Shown here: positions 46,681 through 58,705 of the stretch, piece after piece | Layout of the letters: each line of letters opens with the position of its first letter | Position numbering within the stretch: the stretch's first letter is position 1 | Source: Membranipora membranacea | Lineage: Eukaryota; Bryozoa; Gymnolaemata; Cheilostomatida; Membraniporidae | Direction: 5' to 3' | Assembly (NCBI GenBank): GCA_914767715.1 | Contig: OU612072.1 | Location: forward strand, 12,958,001 to 13,022,000 | DNA: 64,000 nucleotides | Program-made: the position numbers and the translations under genes | The notes under the pieces: model-generated | What the model saw: the letters and a program-made list of their open reading frames with translations, nothing else | The model's database searches: none | What the model was told of the DNA's origin: nothing

Positions 46681-49039
46681 TCCCTTTCTGCGATCATCCA
46701 AATTTTTTAATATGAATAGCAGCTCAGGTTTCCTCAATCCTATTTAATTTTACAAGCTGTTGATACTTTTACCGCGATTATATTATATTCATTGCAACAG
46801 TATCACATTAAATAATAACGCGCCTTTTCTTCTTTGGATTCTGCCAACTCTCTGATTGAAATACACTGTTTCAAGCAGTCCTTCATGTTTACTGCGTATC
46901 ACATTAAAGGCAATCAATATTATTACCTGCTGTATTTCTGTGTTGAATTATCCAACTTAATATAACAATGAATGAATTATCATTATTATTGTCACTAAGT
47001 TTTATGTGAAATAACATCTTTAAGATGGCTGCTGTGATCAAATAAACTCACAAAGTTTGAGCTCAATAAAATAGTCGGCAATGATAAAAAATAAAACTGT
47101 GTGTTTTCTTAAACAAATATATAATCAATGATTAAAAATGATGAGGGAAAGAACTAAAATGATTTACTATTGATAATATGTACAGCTACCCCTCTGCAGA
47201 AATTGGTATGGATGTTTATGTGTGATTTCACAGACTGATAGTGCCCAGGTGGTAGTTAATCAAATGTTTAGTCACACTCAAACATTGAGGATAGCATTCT
47301 TAGCGCGTCGGTGGTGATGCGACTATTAATGGGGATATATCAGAGAGTTCATCGGCAGATTTAGCTAATGTGTGTATTTCTTATTTTCATCTATATGTCA
47401 TATGATATAAGATGATGGTTAGACTGGTATGGCTACTTTCAATCAAGCTTATGCAGACTTTGCAAATAAATAAACCCGCTTCATGTGCCCAGGTATTTTA
47501 GTTTGTCCTTTAATGGAGATTTTTCCTAGCGTTGGTGGTGAGCTGTTCAGTGTTTGCCAAGAATTTCAGTTCATGGTTGAGATTTCTATAGTCTTTGACA
47601 CTTTCAACCACTGTACCGTTGGTTAGGAGAGCTGGCAGACTTGGAGAGTCATTACTGTTTGAGCTGTTACGTTTTGTTTCGGTAGAAAGTTGTGATCTTA
47701 GCTCCATCATGCTAGCCTTGTCATGCAGCCACGGGTTTTGTTTTTCGGATGGCCTTTTTATTTCTCGGTATAGTATGAGTGGATGTCTTCTGCCTTTTTA
47801 GCTCTAATCTACACCATTTTGAGCTTTGACTTTTTCTCTGTTCCATAGGCAAATAAATTAACCTTGTCATTTGACATACTCGAAATAAATATAAATTCAC
47901 TGATTGCACTAAATTCATTGATTGCACTATATATTGCAGTAATAATGTGAAATCATGCTAAAAAATTTAAAACACTCATAACTATGACCATGACCTTGAC
48001 TAGTCTTAGAAATTGATGAGCCACACAAACACATTCAAATACACATCAAAACCCGTGACCGCAGCTACCATCATGCAGTGTTATTGTAAAAAAACTGAGG
48101 ACTGATATCTTCATCTAGGGATCAAGAATATCCTTGAAGCTGGATGGATTTATTGACATCAAATGGTTCTGAATAGTGAGGGCAGTTTATATAAGAAGCA
48201 GCATGTTGTGCTATTCGTCAAAAAAACCAGCAATATGACTTGTTTCATGGATATCCCTACTCTTGAGCACTTCTTTTAGCATCATTGATTTGGTAGCGAG
48301 GCGAGGCACTGACAACAGTATTGAGTCTAAGATTCTTAGCGACTCCATCTCTTTGCTGTCTGCACTCTGTGTGATTAATGTTGGTGTTTTAGTTGAAAGT
48401 CAGTAGAATATTGTTGGTCAATATGGTCTTGTTGTTTACGAAAACCATATACATGACCTTCGATGAATCAGAAATTGTGCAGTTGCCAAAAAATTGGCAC
48501 ATCCTTTTCTTTAGGCTCGACAATAATATCGGTTAACCATAATATCACTTGCATGCATGGCCCCACAGAAAAATCATTTTGATTCATTTCATTGACACCC
48601 TACAGGTTCTTATTTGTTTCAGTTTCAGTCTTTATCGCATATCAAACACCAACTGTCAGTACCACCACACGTCTGCTAAGCTCCTCACGATGTGTTACTT
48701 TGAACACAAATGAGCTTACATCTCAAAAATTTCTTGCTCATTTCTTCCTTCTGAACTTCCGGAGAGAATAATAGACGACCATTTACAACCTCTAACTCGA
48801 TTTAAAGTCACCCAAAATAACGGATATGGTATGGAAGGGACAGAAACATTTTTATGAAATCCTGCAAACAGTTGTATTAGTGCCAACAGCTTGATAAATT
48901 TGTTTTTAATAACTCTCTCATGCTAACCCAACTGCTTGTCTTGAAATAAGGACTGCTTGACTAATTCTAATAATAGCTGTTGGGATGGTGTAACAAAGGA
49001 AACATGAATTTTTGCCCCTCCACTATGGCGGGGTTCGGT
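46681..49039. other. Intergenic, with weak minus-strand coding-like traces at 47510-47930
   Basis: On the minus strand 47712-47510 reads WLHDKASMMELRSQL... to ARKNLH and stop, and just upstream another frame gives RNKKAIRKTKP. A frame change lies between them. This may be a dead gene or retroelement piece, or chance. Nothing else was recognised. Confidence 0.4.
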
Positions 49040-49040
49040 C

Positions 49041-49126
49041 CCAAAACGGCCCGCGGCCCAAAACGGCCCGAGGCCCAAAACGGCCCGAGGCCCAAAACGG
49101 CCCGCGGCTCAAAACGGCCCAGCATG
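49041..49126 (+). repeat. Tandem array of a 17-base GC-rich unit
   Basis: About five copies of ccaaaacggcccgNggc at the left tip of the inverted-repeat element. The right tip has only one or two degenerate copies, so the array expanded after, or unequally between, the arms. Confidence 0.85.
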
Positions 49127-50481
49127 ATTTATGAGTTCTCCAAGTCCCAAAAGCTCTAAAAAATGAGTTAAGTCAATAAACTTAAGTTTTTGGGAAAAAA
49201 CTTAAGTTTTTGTGAAAAAAACTCAAGTTTTCAACTTTTTCAAAAAAACGGCCCATCTTGGTTTTTGAGTTCTCCAAGTCCCAAAACCTCTAAAAAATGA
49301 GTTATGTCAACAAACTTAAGTTCTTGTGAAAAAAAATCAAGTTTCAAAATTTTTCAAAAAAAACGATCCATCTTGGTTTTTGAGTTCTTCAAGTCCCAAA
49401 ACCTCTAAAAAACGAGTGAAGTCAACAAAGTGTTTTGAGGAAAGATTTTATTTTAAATGTTTTTCCAAAAAATTGACCAAGTATGATCTTTGAGTTCTCC
49501 TAGTCAAAGTATAATCTGATAAAAATTAGCGTAACAATTGACATTGAATTTCGGAAACTGGATTGTGTATAGCAAATCGAAGATTACCCCATTGTTAGCA
49601 AGACAATCAATTTGCCTAGAGTCATGTCTGGTTTACTATGAAGTTTATGTTTGATATTTCCAAGTAATTAACTTCTCGTCCGATTTATTGCTATGAAGAA
49701 GTTGTCTTCCCTTTTTTTGAGTCAGGACAACTTATCCAGTTTCCATACAAATTTTCGATGAAAAAATGCATCACTTATTTGCAACTAACGGGGTAATCGA
49801 GCAATCACCATCGGCTCAATTACTGGGTGTTCCAATAAATAACCACCTACACTTCACTGAAAATGTGGATTGCAGTATTGAGTAGCAGTTTATGGGTTAT
49901 TAATATTAAAGCGACATGGCATAAGATCAGATTTACTTGTAAAATTTTTTCTGGCAAGAATTTTACCTATTTTAACATATGTATGCCCATCATGGTTTAC
50001 ATACACCACCCAGATTTCCAAGGATCGACTAGGACACCACCAAAGCCTCTGTCTTCCGAATATCTATCCAACAATCACGTCCTACACTGAGGGGCTAAAC
50101 AGAGCTGGCATACCACGTCTAGTTGATACTAGTGGACAAAATAACTTTCAAGCATAGAACTGCGCTGATGAACAGGTCGCTGTCCAACACGATTGGCTAA
50201 TCTAATTTTTTTAAAGTGATTACGTATTATTGTCATCTTTTTACCTGACCGACACAAACAACTATTCATGCATCTCTTATGTAAATCACAACCTCATTGG
50301 TATCACATGATATACTGGTTGGATGAATAAAGTTTGTATTGTATTATATAACTATGCTGGTACCACCCCTCGAGGGACAAAGAAATCCATTGTCATGAGG
50401 TGGGGGGGCATTGAATGTGTTGACAACTCACGATTCAATGATGCTAACGATTACCATGATGATAAAACGTAAAAAAAGGTC

Positions 50482-50556
50482 TGCCATTGTTGGGATTTGA
50501 ACATGGGCCTCCTGCATTACAGTATGCAAAGCTTTCCATTCATCCACACAACCATG
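50482..50556 (-). mobile_element. tRNA-like relic, probable SINE head
   Basis: On the minus strand: a degraded A-box region (gttgtgtggatgaatggaaa), then gcaggaggcccatgttcaaatccc, which is B-box like. Mismatches and length make a working tRNA gene unlikely. It lies inside the long inverted-repeat island 49040-52382. Confidence 0.4.
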
Positions 50557-50730
50557 GTCACAGATTAAGTTATATGGGTATCTATATGAGCTCAATTTGA
50601 CTAAATGCTATTCTTTTAATCCAATATGTACTAGAATTGACATGACGAACCATAGTGATTAACAGATTAATAAAGGAAGAACTTGACTATCATTTCCTGT
50701 TGTGCATTCATGATCTAAAGTTCAGTTATC

Positions 50731-51000
50731 TTGAAAAGTTTCCTATCAGTGTCCTCATCTTTTCACAAAATGTCTGACCCTCCTCAAATCCGTCAGTGCA
50801 ACTGTAACCATGTCAGCAGACAAATACAGTGTGATAATTGCCGTTATTGGTTGCATGTCACGTGTAACATGTCGAATGCTCAGCAGGACTATTTTAGCAG
50901 AGCTGATATCACTTTTCTTTGTAAGTCATGCGTGTTTACACGAGATACTTATGACTCTATTTCTGCTCTGAGAAGCATACTTGCCAAGTCTCCCGATTTG
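50731..51000 (+). pseudogene. PHD-finger ORF fragment, interrupted by a transposon
   Basis: The frame contains QCNCNHVSRQIQCDNC, RYWLHVTCNMS and LCKSC, a Cys4-His-Cys3 PHD zinc finger of the kind found in chromatin proteins and also in ORFs of several transposable elements. ATG at 50731 or 50770 could start it. At 50976, within ISALRS, a 1.0 kb element with perfect 8-bp target duplications begins. Past the insertion the frame meets a stop at once. Its place inside an inverted-repeat element suggests that it was the element's own or captured gene. Confidence 0.55.
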
Positions 51001-51978
51001 GGCGTGACCCTCCAGATTTTGACACCCACCTCCCACTTTTTGTAAATCTCACTATTTCCTCCAGATTTTAGAGAAAACAGTCCAATCGCAATTTTTTGAT
51101 AGTTATCCAAGCACATGTTGTTGTTGACTAGTTACTGTTAAGGTCTTTGCACACAAAATTGAAAGGAATTATCAAATTAAACAATTCTAACAAATTTACC
51201 TGTTCTGTTAAGATTCAGCCTATTATTGTAAATGACCAATAGCATCTTCTCATAACTCACAACACTGACTGTCATTGGTCACAATATAAAGTAGCTAGTC
51301 AAGTGCATACATTTAGTTTTCATTTCCTTTCAGATCACACATTTTTTAGTCTTAATTTTGTACTGTCTACTCTAGTTAAATTTAAGTGAAGGAAAATAGA
51401 AACCTAACAATTCCAAAGGTAGGTCCACTACAATTTAACAAAGCTCGGACCAAAGACTTTGAAACATATTTAATGTTAGTCAAACAGGAATATAGTACCT
51501 TATCTGGATTCTCACTGTCTGCAGGGAGAATTCTCCCTGCTGTCTGTGACTGAGCACATTTTCAGATCTTGATGATGCATGGGCACTTGTAGCCTGTCTT
51601 GACAGGCAAGGGCCCCTGGGACTTACATGCCTCTACTTTGCCAATGGGGTGTTTGATACTGGACATTGAAAATGTAAAGGCATGTATGTAAGAGTCCCAG
51701 GGGCCCATGGATTGATTGTAATTGTTTACAGTGTATTTCACCTCAGTTTGATATTTTAGTACTAGTACAAACATGAAATTATTTGGGGTCAAATATACCT
51801 TTTTAGCCCTTCCTAGTGGCTGGAAATGCTCTCAGAGCTTCTGCAGACGGGGCTCCGCCCCCCAAACCCCCAGGTGGGTGACTCGGGCGCTTCGCACCCT
51901 CGAAGCACCATGTTGTGGTGCAGTATCGCCGTGAAATGGAATCTCCCTATTTTGTATTTAGATTACTTGGCAAGTATG
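50976..51978. mobile_element. hAT-like non-autonomous transposon (1003 bp) with 8-bp target duplication
   Basis: The ends are catacttgccaagt and its reverse complement acttggcaagtatg. The flanks are ctgagaag at 50968-50975 and ctgagaag at 51979-51986, a perfect 8-bp direct duplication typical of hAT elements. The interior has no transposase, has a GC-rich stretch near 51850-51900 and contains a strong hairpin at 51610-51706. Confidence 0.85.
51610..51706. repeat. Hairpin inside the hAT-like element
   Basis: Arms gggcccctgggacttacat at 51610 and the near reverse complement ending cccaggggccc at 51706, with a loop of about 47 bases. Confidence 0.8.
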
Positions 51979-53109
51979 CTGAGAAGGTGAATGGTGGAAA
52001 ATAAGTGTCTTTACTGCATAGACAATCCACAATGGTGCAATGGTGCAGCAAATTCAAGATTTTGTAAATCCTTCTGAGATCATTTTTTAGAGGTTTTGGG
52101 ACTTGGAGAACTCAAAAATCAAGATGGGCCGTTTTTTTGAAAAATTTAAAAACTTAAGTTTTTTCCCAAAAACTTAAGTTCGTTGACTTAACTCATTTTT
52201 TAGAGGTTGTGGGACTTGGAGAACTCAAAAACCAAGATCGGCCGATTTTTTCGAAAAGTTTGAAAACTTAAGTTTTTTCACAAAAACTTAAGTTTGTTGA
52301 CTTAACTCATATTTTAGAGGTTTTGGGACTTGGAGAACTCATAAATCATGCTGGGTCGTTATGGGCCGCGGGCCGTTTTGGGCATTTTCCGATCACAATA
52401 CCATTTAACGTATTACAATGATTTATATGGAGGGTACTACACCCGGATTATCCAGGTCACAATATCCGTAATTGTATTACCATGATTGATATGGATGGTA
52501 GTATATAACGCAAAGATTTCATGTCTTACCTATCTTAAACAATATCGATCTGCCATGAATAGGCAATAAATATGACATTCATAAATAGCCCTCAGACATG
52601 AGGACGGTGCTTACTGCTTACTGCTTGTGCTCAGAATAGTAATCCTAGGGTGACTGGCATTGAAAATCCCATAAAGTGGAACAGTTTTTACTGCAATTAA
52701 GCTGCAATTGACCTCAGAATAGACAAAACAGTAACTTTTCTTTCACAATTTTGTAGGACAATGACTTGAGTGATAGAGGCTATATCCTATTTTGAATATA
52801 TTGTTCGCCAATAATAAGAGGATACAGGAGACATTAATTATGATTCATCAGCAATTATTATTTCCTTGCAACATTTTCTTTTGCCTGTCTTGTGTCATCA
52901 TCAGTGTGCCTAAAAACATACTTTTTGGTTTTTACTCCGTTGCTGCAAGTATTGTCATTATTATGAACAAGTTTATCAGCATTGTGTTGTAGAGAAATGT
53001 CAATAACATAGGTTAGTGGTACCAACTAAGAACTGGAAGTTCTTTGTGATAATTGTATCAGATGAGTAAGAAATGAATATATTTATCAACATTCATCTTG
53101 CTCTTATAG

Positions 53110-53185
53110 GTTGAAGGGTCGCTGACAATACCATCACCAACAGGTGGCTGTCCTGGTTTAAAACCAACCCAGAGCATGTCAGATG
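53110..53185 (+). pseudogene. Relic second exon of a paralogue of the six-cysteine peptide gene
   Basis: After an acceptor (ctcttatag) the sequence reads VEGSLTIPSPTGGCPG, plainly related to VEGSLIIPQGPGECPL in exon 2 of the intact gene at 55373. It then diverges, losing the next two cysteines, and runs on to a stop without a clear donor. I found no first exon with a signal peptide upstream and no later exons. It is therefore probably a broken tandem duplicate, although the gene could be intact with very different flanking exons. Confidence 0.5.
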
Positions 53186-55116
53186 CTTTACACAACAAAA
53201 TCATGATATCTCAGGATTTTTTTGGATAGACACCTTCTCAATTAAATGTCAAATAAAAAATTTATGATAAAAATCAGGGGGTCTTATCAGACGCCATATC
53301 CTAAATTATGGTCGAAAAGATATTGGTTGCCTTAAGGGCAATGCTGGATTCACGGTCGGAGTACACAGCCAACTGAACAACCTCCTACAACTTGCCGAGT
53401 GCCGGTTTGTTGTATGTATAACTTTGGGACATGAAACCTGGAAACCAATCCGGTTCATGGAGCAACACCATAATATCTCAGCATTTCTTTGGATAGACAA
53501 CTTCCCAATTTAATCTCTCTCTGTTCATAAATTTGTTTCTGCCCATTTTGATATGGCAACATAGATAGCCGATATATCATATCATTCAAAACTCACAGGC
53601 TGGAGGCAAGATTCAAGAAAGTTATGACAGCTTCCTATACTGGTCAGTCACATATACGGTCTCAATGAAGTTGCTGCGGTAATCTACAACGGAAAATAAT
53701 AGTGGTTGGAGTAAACTCAACTTAATTCCTGTTGGTGACATAAATATCCTCATCACGCTTTTAAATGATATGTGTCAGTTATTTGATTAAGTTATTTAAC
53801 TTACGAAGTACAACTCGATATCATAGTATAGCACCAGTGCTTCCCAATAAGCAGATCCATGTTCTTCAAAGTAAGCCCTCACTTTCTCCTGATGAGCCAT
53901 GTTTGAGCTGATCAAAGCCAGATAAAGACTACAAAAGAGAACAATTGCAATTCATACTTCAGTACCTTGTCACATTTGATCAAGATAGCCACTAGTGAAC
54001 ACTTGTACACATATCACAAGAATTTATCCCAACATAAAGTAACAATGAGTCAGTATTGGTCTTGTTTTTATACCTAAAAATAATTGCTGCAACAAATTTT
54101 GAAGCAAATCTGAAAATCTTACTTCATAAAAACACAAGGAAATGATGGCTTGGGTATTTATGTTGATCGGTATACATACGTTGTTATGGGGATGTGGTGT
54201 TTAGAGTCATTAGGCATGCATGAGTAACCAGCCAAGCAAAAAATCGATCGGAGAAACACCTCTAGACCTGCAAAGGGATATCCCCTCAATCATCAATCAG
54301 TATTATGAAAATATCTACATTACTAAGACCGTGAGGTTTTTAGCATCATAAGCTATGTCAGTTAAAAGGAATATGAAATCATGGCAAAAATAATTACCTG
54401 ATGGAGAAGGTCTCAGAGATAACCATAGGGCACGACCTTGAAAATGTGATAAAGCTTTTTGATGTTGAAATATCTACAAAAAAGGATGCAAAAGCCTCCA
54501 GTGAAACTATTAATATTCAATAAAGCACCAGCGGTCAAAAGCTTCCAGATTTCATGAGCTTTTTCCTGACAAGATTGACAGGGTTATCATTTAATTATTT
54601 CCATATACAAGTTATAATAACTACAATAACAATGAGGAATCTAATTTGTCACTTATTGCTGGTTCTGTTGCCTGTAATCAAGGATTTAGAGGAACTCCTT
54701 CCTTTATCTAAATCACTTATCTGTTCTTTCCATTGAAACATCACGCTCATTAACATGATCCTTTTCTACTTTGGAATGCCTAATAGAACTCTTTTATTGC
54801 ATCAATATTAACTGTCATAACAGATAATTTTACACCCAGCTGTCTTCATTGCAGATGAAGATCCTGTTTATGACAGTTATATGAAGTTTAGGGTGAGTGT
54901 CAACACATTATTTAAATGAGGGAAACCAAGGATTGGGAAGGACATCCTCAATTTTACATATTTTCTATTATAAGTAGAGGAAGAAGGAAACAATAACTAT
55001 GATTAGCCAACACTCGTGATCACTGTGGGTCCAATGTAGGTTGGTGTTAACTGATAGCGGTTGAATATCATATTTAAGTAGCTGTAGGCAGGGTTAGAAC
55101 ATCATTCGTTGCAGTC

Positions 55117-56354
55117 ATGTCGAAATTCACAGCTTGTTTACTTTGCCTGGCACTATTCTCTTTAGCGGTCATGGTAAGATTTTCATTCGTACTGCATGTT
55201 TTATGATTCTGACTTAAATTTGTATTGTTTGTGTAATAACCAAACTAAAAGATTATATGTTACATAGCACTGAATTGGAAACAAGATTACCTGAAATGAT
55301 TGGGTGTGTTGTGAAGCAGCATTATCATCATTTATTGACAATCAATAGTTGGTTATTTTCTCATTCTTCTAGGTTGAAGGGTCGTTGATAATACCACAAG
55401 GTCCAGGTGAATGCCCTCTTAAGTCATGCGGTGCAAGTTCTGCATGTGACAAATCTCTGCAGACCAAAACGTGAGTTATAATTTTTCACTTAGTTCATTG
55501 GGTAACTAATTGTACTGTGATTGATTGCCGACTCAAAGCATTGCCAGAAATTGCTATATTTTTCTGGTGATCATACAGGAACGCATGAGATAAAGATGAT
55601 GCCCAGTTTTCTTGTGCCATACATCCAAAAGTGAATACGTATGCCTGTGGAAAACAGCCTACCATGTCCAGTCTTGTTGCATAGGCAAACATTACACGCC
55701 AACTGGCACTGCTGCTAAATTTTGATACGCTTTTCAAAAATTGGATGGACTTCCAAAGAGTTTCTGCAGACAATTGCAACTGTCAATTTCTATCGAATGG
55801 AACTTAAACTGTTTGCCAAGATAATTTGGCCGCAGTCTTCCATAAGCTAACATTTTGTACACTCATTTCATTGCAGCTACTATACCTATAAGAATTTAAG
55901 ATGCGTGGGATGTCCAAAATGCAGCAACGGAGGTAAGTCTGTCACATTCCTATCTTCTATCTAACAAGTCATCACAGCCCAGCTTAAAATTTCTGGCGAC
56001 CATTCCTACCCATTTAGATTTCTAACACTCTGGTCCCATTGCCCATCACAGCAGTTATTGGCATGAGGGATATATTGTCAAATTTTATCCAGGCTGACAA
56101 TTCTAAAACTTATTGCTGACCTGAAAGTAGAACAAAAACGTGACCAAGTACTATTGGTGATTCTCATGAGCATCAAGCTCGATTGAAACTAAATCTAAAG
56201 TTAAATTTCATGACCTTCATGTCTTATATTTGCTTATCTAATCTACTCTAATCTTATTGATAGGATAAGTAAAATAGTATGCTACAAGGTTTTTTGATAT
56301 TGTCATAATATGGTAACTTTGTCTTTTTTAGGAAAAGGGATGAAATCAGTCTGA
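55117..56354 (+). CDS. Small secreted six-cysteine peptide (77 aa), unknown family
   Basis: Four exons join in phase: 55117-55173 (signal peptide MSKFTACLLCLALFSLAVM), 55373-55470, 55877-55932 and 56332-56354; the total is 78 codons including stop, and AATAAA lies 17 bases after the stop at 56371. The mature part has six cysteines spaced C-x4-C-x5-C-x16-C-x2-C-x2-C, with the ending RCVGCPKCSNGGKG. Every junction uses GT-AG, and the signal peptide is cut off as its own exon, as is common for secreted peptides. I recognise no family. Defence peptide, signalling peptide or toxin-like scaffold are all possible; the sequence does not decide. A diverged copy of its second exon sits 2.2 kb upstream at 53110. 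Confidence 0.65.
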
Positions 56355-56370
56355 AGTAACTAAAAAGATG

Positions 56371-56376
56371 AATAAA
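56371..56376 (+). terminator. Poly(A) signal of the six-cysteine peptide gene
   Basis: AATAAA 17 bases after the TGA at 56352. Confidence 0.7.
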
Positions 56377-57589
56377 ATATAAGAGACGTTTCACTGGAAA
56401 TTCGCACAAATTCTTCATTATATCATCAATCAATGTTATTGAATTAACATAAATATTGATAAAAATAAAACCAATGAGACTATTTACATATATATTGTCT
56501 ATGACATTCGATTACAGCGATTACAACCTCAGAGTGCGGTGCCAGTGTGTTTGATCCTATGCTTACCAACTTTCAATGTTGTTTCCATCTGAAACATACA
56601 TTTTAGATTGTGTGGGATACATCTCTCCTTATCCTTTAAGACAGAAAAACATTTGACTGCTCTGTCATACTTCAGTTTGGAATTTCATAAAGGTCTTCAG
56701 ATTTGTCTAAATTATTTAGAGGCCAAACTGTTTTAAATACTCACCAGAGCATGATAAAGCACAACAAAAGGTTGATTTGATGGCATTGCATTCTATTAAA
56801 AAGGGAGTGACTCAGAGAAAGAGAAAAGGCTATTTTTATCAGTCAATGGCAGAGTCAAATTTGCGGTATTCTTTCTTACAGATTTAAATAACCAAACATT
56901 TAAACAAAACCTCTAAAAGTAGCTGTCTAAGGCATTCCGCTCCTCACAGTATAAAAAGTGAGCTAATGAGTAGCGCAAAGGTCTATCGGCTATATCTATA
57001 TGCGCTATGCTCCATTTGGTTCAATACTTATGCAAAGAAAGACAGAAATTGATTAGTACAGCGGGACGCAAGCTTGTAAAGTAGTCAATACAGAGTAATT
57101 GCCATGAGAGGAGACAAGCTTTTTTTGCCGCAAGCAACCTGCAATAAGTGTCACTGGAACAGGAACAGGAATAAGAAATTTACCAATAATTGGTATTTGA
57201 TGATGGTTTAAAGGCTGTGTATACTCGATCTGAAACACGAAAATCATCAGTTGTCTTCCTTTTGCTCGATACATAAGTCAAGAGTCATTTCTTGGCAGAT
57301 ACCGACATGCCAGTTTTGTTTCCAGACAATAGTCTCATTATTCAAATCTTTTGAATATTCTATTCTGCGCACAACTTTTGCACACACTGCAAAACCTTTC
57401 CCATAACCACAATATATCATCCTACTCTATAGCCGTTGACATCGCGGATATCAGCCTGCCATTTCAATTGCCAGCATTATCCTCCAAATTCAAATAAGTG
57501 ACAGTGAGTGCCGCAGGAATTTGCAAGCACCAGCACATACTTTTCCTACACCATTCCCATTGTCAATGTCAATTGTCAATTGTCAACCA
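56377..57589. other. Intergenic between the six-cysteine peptide gene and the TTAA MITE
   Basis: No gene, RNA or repeat that I can support. Confidence 0.5.
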
Positions 57590-57593
57590 TTAA

Positions 57594-58344
57594 GGTAATG
57601 TCAAAGACCGATCCGAATATCAAAATATCATATACCGTTGGAAAGCTGCCGAGCTACTGAAAATGAAGACCTGAACGAAAACTTGATTCGATGACATGGT
57701 GTCATTTTAGGGAGGAAATGAGGCAGAAAAGGCTTTTTTTGTCGATGCAGATTGAGCAGTCAAATTAATTACAAGAAATTTCAAGTCAGGTGGAATGTAT
57801 ACTTAGAGATTGCGTTCATCGTAAAAAAACTTTGTTTGGCCACAATAATGGTTATTTGGACAGAATGTTTAGCTTTATGCAAAGGTGGCGAAAATATTAG
57901 CCGCATTCGAGAGTCTACTGTCACTGCAATATGCCAGCTAATTTTTTGAAAGTCAATGTGTATGACATTTGAAGAGTACTCTAAGAGAAAATCATAATTA
58001 ATTTTGATTCGAGTCTATGATCTGTTGTGAGTGTATGATTGAAATTTCACATATTTTCACGGCTTCACAAAAAATGCGTTGTATGGCGTGACGTAAAAAG
58101 TCAATTTAGACTGATCATATATCAAAGAAAATCAAGTATACATTCCACATGTTTTGAAAATTTTGGCAATTAATTTGACTTCTCCATCTGCATTGACAAG
58201 AACAGCGGTTTTTGCCTCATTTCCTCCCTAAAATGACACAACGTCATCGAATCAAGTTTTTGTTCAGGTATTCATTTTCAGTAGCTCGGCAGCTTTCCAA
58301 CGGTATATGATATGTTGATATTCGGATCGGTCTTTGACATTACC
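57594..58344. mobile_element. MITE, 751 bp, long terminal inverted repeats and TTAA target duplication
   Basis: The arms of about 170 bases, starting ggtaatgtcaaagaccgatc and ending with the reverse complement gatcggtctttgacattacc, are flanked on both sides by TTAA (57590-57593 and 58345-58348). TTAA sites are used by piggyBac and Kolobok elements. No transposase is present. The centre (about 57775-58165) is unique AT-rich sequence. Confidence 0.85.
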
Positions 58345-58705
58345 TTAAACCATTTATTCAAATTTTATTTTTTTTGCTTTAGGTTTCAATTTCGTTGACC
58401 GTAAATTGACAGCATCAACAATCCTGAACCATTTATTTTGTTGTGGCAAACATCAATACCCACAGACACCTTTTCCATTGCCACCATGAGGGGTAATAAC
58501 ATAAGCATCATTATACCAAGGATTTCAACTTTTGCAAAGAACTGGACAGCATAAACCTCATCTTAAACAACAAGGTTATATTATATCCAAACTTTTGTTT
58601 TCGGTTTTACTTTACGTCTTGATTAAGAAAGAGACAAAGGGGGTTTGCAAATATCTACTTTCTGCACACCTTTGGAAAGCTATCGAGCTACAAATTAAAC
58701 ATAAA

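Larger units (their letters stand above)
49040..52382. mobile_element. Composite DNA element with long inverted terminal repeats (3.34 kb)
   Basis: The left end (49040 to about 49500) and right end (about 52080 to 52382) are reverse complements. Each starts cccaaaacggcccgcggccc and continues into two or three copies of a subterminal unit of about 110-125 bases (gagttctccaagtcccaaaa ... acttaagtttttg ... tttttcaaaaaa). The left tip has an extra tandem of about five 17-base units (ccaaaacggcccgaggc). Between the arms are a tRNA-like relic, a PHD ORF and a nested hAT-like insertion. No transposase is visible and no target duplication is clear, so it is non-autonomous and its superfamily is unknown. 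Confidence 0.7.
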
